DNA of 64,000 nt from positions 62,001-126,000 of the forward strand of contig NZ_AUHJ01000007.1 in assembly GCF_000423125.1 (NCBI RefSeq), in the 5' to 3' direction. Below, in pieces: positions 57,439-64,000 of this stretch; within the stretch, counting starts at the first letter, position 1; every line of letters starts with the position of its first letter. The DNA is from Haliea salexigens DSM 19537. GTDB lineage: Bacteria > Pseudomonadota > Gammaproteobacteria > Pseudomonadales > Halieaceae. The position numbers and the translations under genes are program-made. The notes under the pieces were generated by a model. That model saw only the letters and a program-made list of their open reading frames with translations. It ran no database searches and was not told the origin of the DNA.

Positions 57439-58412
57439 GGGTAAGGTATGTCCTCTGTCAGTGTCCGGCAGTGAGCCGGATCGTTGGCAGCGAGTGCGCG
57501 CTGATGCGCAATGTCCGCTGCGGTACTTGTCACGGCCTCCCTGACGGGGGCGGAAAGCTCTGGTGCCGCGCTGCGAGCGGGCGCGATGATTGCTCCCGCG
57601 GCAATCGGACAATCCTCCTGTAGCAGGAGGTCGGCGAAATTGTTGCGTGCGGGCATGTGCGACGTTTTCTGCTGCAGCACCCGTACATAGAGCTGAGCAG
57701 CCCCTTCCACGTCTGCGACTGAGCGTCGCGCATTGGCTGTGGCAAAGAGCAGGTCCGGGTTATGCGGCCAGCGCTGCAGAGCAGCTTCCCAGGTAGTCAC
57801 TGCCAGTGCGGCTGGCAACTTTGCTTCCTGTTGGGCCAGTTCAGGCCCTATGCTGCCAGCGGTGCTGCTCGCCGGTATTTCGCCGAGAGGCGGAATCACC
57901 ACCCCCCAGAAATCGGCTCGCGCCCAACTGCCGAAAAATCGGCTCCAGCGTTCCTGTCGACGCTGCTCGGTGCCGGAGCGCAGCAAGACGCGCTCATTTT
58001 CCGGCTGGTAACCGACAACGACCGCGTAATGCCAGCGCGGCAGGGACGCAAGCCCCAGGTTTTGCAGCACGAGTACGGGGTTGCCCGCCTCAAGCTCACT
58101 GAAAAGTGCCTCGGGTCCGCCCTGTAGCGTGAAAGGAACACGACCTGAGCGGCGTGTGGCAGCCAGCAATTCGACCTGCAGGCTGCCCTCCCGGCCAGGC
58201 AGATAGGTCTGTGGCGCCAGCGCCTGTGGGCTGATGTCGACACCGCTGTGCACCAGCAACGTGGCAAGCGCCGCAGGCCCGCACTGGTATTCCTCCTGGG
58301 GGAAAAAGGGCACTGTGGAAAGTTCGCTGACTGTGGCGTTTTGCGGTGGCTGGTGGGTTGTGGCGCAGGCGCTGAGCAGAACAATCAGCGCCGGCGCCGC
58401 AATGCGCCTCAA
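57435..58412 (-). CDS. PA2778-family C39-like peptidase lipoprotein
   Basis: 325-aa lipoprotein: signal peptide with lipobox LSAC (Cys16), then a papain/C39-like peptidase domain with Cys44 in QCGPAAL and His128 in RWHYAVVVGY, then TPR-like helices (about 200-290). It matches the PA2778 family, normally next to PA2779. Start TTG 58412 overlaps the upstream stop (TTGA). Confidence 0.85.
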   Translation of the reverse strand: MRRIAAPALIVLLSACATTHQPPQNATVSELSTVPFFPQEEYQCGPAALATLLVHSGVDISPQALAPQTYLPGREGSLQVELLAATRRSGRVPFTLQGGPEALFSELEAGNPVLVLQNLGLASLPRWHYAVVVGYQPENERVLLRSGTEQRRQERWSRFFGSWARADFWGVVIPPLGEIPASSTAGSIGPELAQQEAKLPAALAVTTWEAALQRWPHNPDLLFATANARRSVADVEGAAQLYVRVLQQKTSHMPARNNFADLLLQEDCPIAAGAIIAPARSAAPELSAPVREAVTSTAADIAHQRALAANDPAHCRTLTEDIPYP

Positions 58413-58783
58413 AACTTGCTGAACACGTTGGTAACGCCTATCAGTTCAAGTACCAGCAGCACCAGAAACAGTGCACCGAGCACACCCAGCGCGCCGCTGC
58501 CTGCGGGCAGTGTGTCCAGTTGCTGCGCCAGCTGCTGCAATTCGGCGGTGGACAACGCATTCACTCGTGCGAGTGTGTCCTGGGGGCTTACGCCCATCGC
58601 CAGCAAGTGCTGCTGCACCGTCTCACTGGCAAGAGCCGTCGTGACCTGAGCCAGCGGCTCGCTTCGAGTTTGCTCGGCAAAATGGTTTGCGGTGCCGATG
58701 ACCGCGGCCTGAGCGGTTCCCGCCGTGCTCACGAACAGAAGTGCCGTAATCTGCAGCAGTACAAGCAATCGGGATTTCAACAT
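58409..58783 (-). CDS. PA2779-family protein
   Basis: 124-aa exported protein: N-terminal signal peptide (LLQITALLFVSTAGTAQA), a helical middle (VNALSTAELQQLAQQLD) and a C-terminal membrane helix (LGALFLVLLVLELIG). Always paired with PA2778-type peptidase, as here. SD AGGACC before ATG 58783. Confidence 0.85.
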   Translation of the reverse strand: MLKSRLLVLLQITALLFVSTAGTAQAAVIGTANHFAEQTRSEPLAQVTTALASETVQQHLLAMGVSPQDTLARVNALSTAELQQLAQQLDTLPAGSGALGVLGALFLVLLVLELIGVTNVFSKF

Positions 58784-58953
58784 GACAGGTCCTCGTTGGC
58801 TGAATCGGTTCCCGGAGTATAGGCAAAAAGTGCCGGCCGGGTAAGGACGATGTGATGGCTAAGCCGACCGTAGATGCACCCTGGCAGGGCGCTGGTGCGG
58901 TTCCTCCCGGCGCGAAGGTTTATACTCTGATCTGGTAGTAGAAGGAATTCAAA

Positions 58954-59664
58954 GTGACGACAGCTTCCAGACGCGATTTCGCGCCAGACGTAGTGCCCAT
59001 CAAGGATGCTGCAACCGTGATTCTCGTGCGTGACCGCCTGTCGCAACCACAGGTACTGATGGGCAAACGTGGGTCGCGCGCCGCCTTCATGCCCAGCAAA
59101 TTTGTATTTCCCGGTGGTGCCGTAGACGCTGGCGACGCCCTCGTGCCTCTGGCGGGGCGGGTGGGGCCGGTATGCGCAAGTCGCCTGGCCGAGGCCGCAG
59201 CGCCGGACCGTGTGCACGCCCTGCAGGCCGCCGCGGTGCGCGAGGTGTGGGAGGAGTCGGGGCTGCTGCTGGGGGCACCCGGTGCCTGGCAGGGCGAGGT
59301 GCCAGGGGACTGGGCAGACTTCAGTGCTCGGGAGCACTTGCCCTGCACGCGCAATTTTCGCTACGTATTCCGCGCCATCACCCCGCTCGGCGCGCCGCGG
59401 CGTTTTGACGCGCGTTTCTTTCTGGTGGACGCCAGTGCGGTGGTGGGTGACCCGGATGACTTTTCCCTCGCCTCTGACGAGTTGTCGCAGTTGCAGTGGA
59501 TCGATCTTGAGCAGGCCTGCGGGCTGGATTTGCCGTTGATTACCGAAGTGGTGCTGGGTGAGGTGGCGGACATTATCACGCTGGAAGGGCCGCCGGCGTG
59601 TGTGCCCTGTTTTCGCAATGATGACGAGCAGCTCGCCATTCTCCGCCGTCGCGCCAGGCCCTGA
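58954..59664 (+). CDS. NUDIX hydrolase
   Basis: 236-aa pyrophosphohydrolase. FVFPGGAVDAGD and the Nudix helix AAVREVWEESG are present, separated by a longer insert than usual, as in NUDT7/8/19-like CoA or nucleotide hydrolases. Start GTG 58954 with AAGGAA upstream. Confidence 0.87.
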   Translation: MTTASRRDFAPDVVPIKDAATVILVRDRLSQPQVLMGKRGSRAAFMPSKFVFPGGAVDAGDALVPLAGRVGPVCASRLAEAAAPDRVHALQAAAVREVWEESGLLLGAPGAWQGEVPGDWADFSAREHLPCTRNFRYVFRAITPLGAPRRFDARFFLVDASAVVGDPDDFSLASDELSQLQWIDLEQACGLDLPLITEVVLGEVADIITLEGPPACVPCFRNDDEQLAILRRRARP

Positions 59665-59698
59665 GGGCGCTCCGGGCGCCTGGCTTCACGCTCCGGGG

Positions 59699-59884
59699 TC
59701 AGTGCAAGACACGGTCTGAGCGCATTTCCGCCTTCAGATCTGCCTGTTTGCCCGTGTCCTGTTGTTCCACGTGGTTGCGTAGCCGCGCCACAATGCGGTT
59801 CATCACATCAATGGTCTGGCTGATTTGATCCAGGGCGATGAGGACGTGTTCACTGTCTTCGGTCGGGTCGTCTTGTTTGTCCAT
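59699..59884 (-). CDS. Small hypothetical protein downstream of nrdB
   Basis: 61-aa acidic, helical protein with no signal peptide (DQISQTIDVMNRIVARLRNHVEQQ looks like a short coiled coil). SD GAGGA before ATG 59884, 52 bases after the nrdB stop. No family recognised. Confidence 0.6.
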   Translation of the reverse strand: MDKQDDPTEDSEHVLIALDQISQTIDVMNRIVARLRNHVEQQDTGKQADLKAEMRSDRVLH

Positions 59885-59936
59885 GGCAGGTCCTCAAAAA
59901 CGGGGGCAGCGGCGCGAGCTGGCTGCCCCCCAATGG

Positions 59937-61184
59937 TCAATCCCAGTTCAGCGCGCCGCCGGTCTGGTATTCGATGACCCGGGTCTCAAAGAAGTTTTTC
60001 TCTTTGCGCAGGTCCATGATCTCGCTCATCCACGGGAACGGGTTCTGCACCCCGGGAAACTGCTCTGGCAGGCCGAGCTGCGACAGCCGGCGGTTGGCAA
60101 TGAAGTGCAGGTACTCTTCCATCATGGCGGCATTCATGCCAAGTACGCCGCGCGGCATGGTGTCGCGTGCGTATTCGATTTCCAGCTGGGTGCCTTCGAG
60201 AATCATCTGGATCACTTCCTGCTGGAAGGCCTCGGTCCACAGGTGCGGATTTTCCAGCTTGATCTGGTTGATCACGTCGATACCGAAGTTCAGGTGCATG
60301 GACTCGTCGCGCAGGATGTACTGGAACTGCTCCGCAACGCCGGTCATCTTGTTGCGCCGCCCCATGGAAAGGATCTGGGTAAAGCCGCAGTAGAAGAAAA
60401 TGCCTTCGGTAACGGCGTAGAAACCGATCAGGTTGCGCAGCAGGGTCTGGTCGTTTTCCGTGGTGCCCGTTTTGAAGCTGGGGTCCGACAGGTGGTGGGT
60501 ATGGCCCAGGCTCCAGGTGGCTTTCTTGGCCACCGAAGGCACCTCGCGGTACATGTTGAAGACCTCGCCCTCGTCCATGCCCAGTGACTCGATGCAGTAC
60601 TGGTAGGCGTGGGTGTGGATGGCTTCCTCAAACGCCTGGCGCAGCAGGTACTGGCGGCACTCAGGGTTGGTGATCAGGCGGTAGATGCCCAGCACCAGGT
60701 TGTTGGCGACCAGGGAGTCTGCGGTGGAGAAGTAGCCCAGGCTGCGCTTGATGATGCGTCGCTCATCCTCGGACAGGCCGTCGCTGCTCTTCCAGGTGGA
60801 CACGTCGGCCGTCATGTTGATTTCCTGCGGCATCCAGTGGTTGGCGCAGCCGTCGATGTACTTCTGCCAGGCCCAGTCGTATTTGAAAGGCACCAGCTGG
60901 TTGAGGTCGGCGCGGCAGTTGATCATCGCTTTCTCGTCTACCGAGACCCGCGCTGCGCCCATTTCCAGTTCTTCCAGCCCGGGTGCTACATCAAGGGCTT
61001 CCACGGCACGCGCCGCGGCCGCCACGTTGGCCGCTGCGGTCGGTGCAACGGGCGCGGCGGCCGGTGGCGGAGGAGTCGCGGCGGCCACAGGTGCCTCTTC
61101 CTGCGGTGGCGGCGGTGGCGGCGCCTTGGCCGGTGCTGCAGCGGCGTGATTGTCGTCGGTGTGGTAGTCGTCCCAGCTCAACAT
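59937..61184 (-). CDS. nrdB: Ribonucleotide reductase beta subunit, class Ia
   Basis: 415-aa di-iron R2 protein. Ligands are Asp156, Glu187, His190, Glu260, Glu294 and His297, with radical Tyr194 in EEAIHTHAY. An unusual Ala/Pro-rich segment (about 14-62, with runs of Pro) precedes the catalytic domain. SD AAAGGAC before ATG 61184. 52 bases after nrdA. Confidence 0.95.
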   Translation of the reverse strand: MLSWDDYHTDDNHAAAAPAKAPPPPPPQEEAPVAAATPPPPAAAPVAPTAAANVAAAARAVEALDVAPGLEELEMGAARVSVDEKAMINCRADLNQLVPFKYDWAWQKYIDGCANHWMPQEINMTADVSTWKSSDGLSEDERRIIKRSLGYFSTADSLVANNLVLGIYRLITNPECRQYLLRQAFEEAIHTHAYQYCIESLGMDEGEVFNMYREVPSVAKKATWSLGHTHHLSDPSFKTGTTENDQTLLRNLIGFYAVTEGIFFYCGFTQILSMGRRNKMTGVAEQFQYILRDESMHLNFGIDVINQIKLENPHLWTEAFQQEVIQMILEGTQLEIEYARDTMPRGVLGMNAAMMEEYLHFIANRRLSQLGLPEQFPGVQNPFPWMSEIMDLRKEKNFFETRVIEYQTGGALNWD

Positions 61185-61236
61185 GTGCTGTTGTCCTTTT
61201 GCCTAGTCTGTTGTGTCGGTGGTGATGTGGCCCGCC

Positions 61237-64000
<2,764 letters not shown>

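Overview
The window is GC-rich, densely coded chromosomal DNA of a gammaproteobacterium. No gap between genes exceeds about 300 bases. I saw no tRNA or rRNA gene, CRISPR array, insertion sequence, integrase or phage gene. Pseudomonas-like gene pairs and proteins (LytTR regulator next to hemC, PhaD-like and PhaF-like proteins, Rsd/AlgQ, the PA2778/PA2779 pair, double-ATP-cone NrdA) sit beside polyhydroxyalkanoate (PHA) genes, many catabolic enzymes and Na+-coupled carriers. This suggests a marine, PHA-storing heterotroph of the Cellvibrionales/Halieaceae type. That placement is an inference from gene content, not from a marker gene.

Layout. 1-5 kb: end of an AlgR-type regulator, then the heme operon hemC-hemD-hemX-hemY. 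5-8.4 kb (minus): trxA, rho, ubiD, with stem-loops around rho. 8.5-16.7 kb: GIY-YIG protein, ABC-F ATPase, TIGR02444 protein, FKBP lipoprotein, rsd, dsbB, gshA and an Omp85-like outer-membrane protein. 16.9-24.3 kb: pilU, a zinc-ribbon/VWA/MoxR operon, moaA, and a secreted beta-propeller coupled to a DASS carrier. 24.3-27.4 kb: peroxiredoxin, methyltransferase, PhaD-like regulator and two phasins. 27.6-34.6 kb: RND efflux pair, pckA, hslO. 34.8-42.4 kb: LLM oxidoreductase, DMT exporter, PHA-system protein, patatin/AraC pair, divergent di-iron protein, rpsT, TetR regulator and a tyrosine phosphatase. 42.4-46.7 kb: two small proteins, an acyltransferase and a DinG helicase. 46.7-50.9 kb: nhaR divergent from purE-purK-sbtA-sbtB-yqcC. 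51-54.4 kb: fadBA. 54.6-58.8 kb: a DASS/TrkA-C carrier, haloalkane dehalogenase and the PA2778/PA2779 pair. 59-64 kb: NUDIX hydrolase, a small ORF, nrdB, and nrdA running off the right edge.

The most interesting arrangement is purE-purK-sbtA-sbtB. PurK consumes bicarbonate, SbtA resembles the cyanobacterial Na+/bicarbonate symporter, SbtB is its PII-like regulator, and the divergent gene encodes an NhaR-type (Na+-responsive) regulator. Together they suggest a Na+-linked bicarbonate supply module for purine synthesis. Other notable arrangements are the mirror-image phasins with histone-like tails, the beta-propeller/carboxylate-carrier pair, the AraC/patatin/di-iron locus with an inverted repeat, and the repeats and stem-loops around rho.
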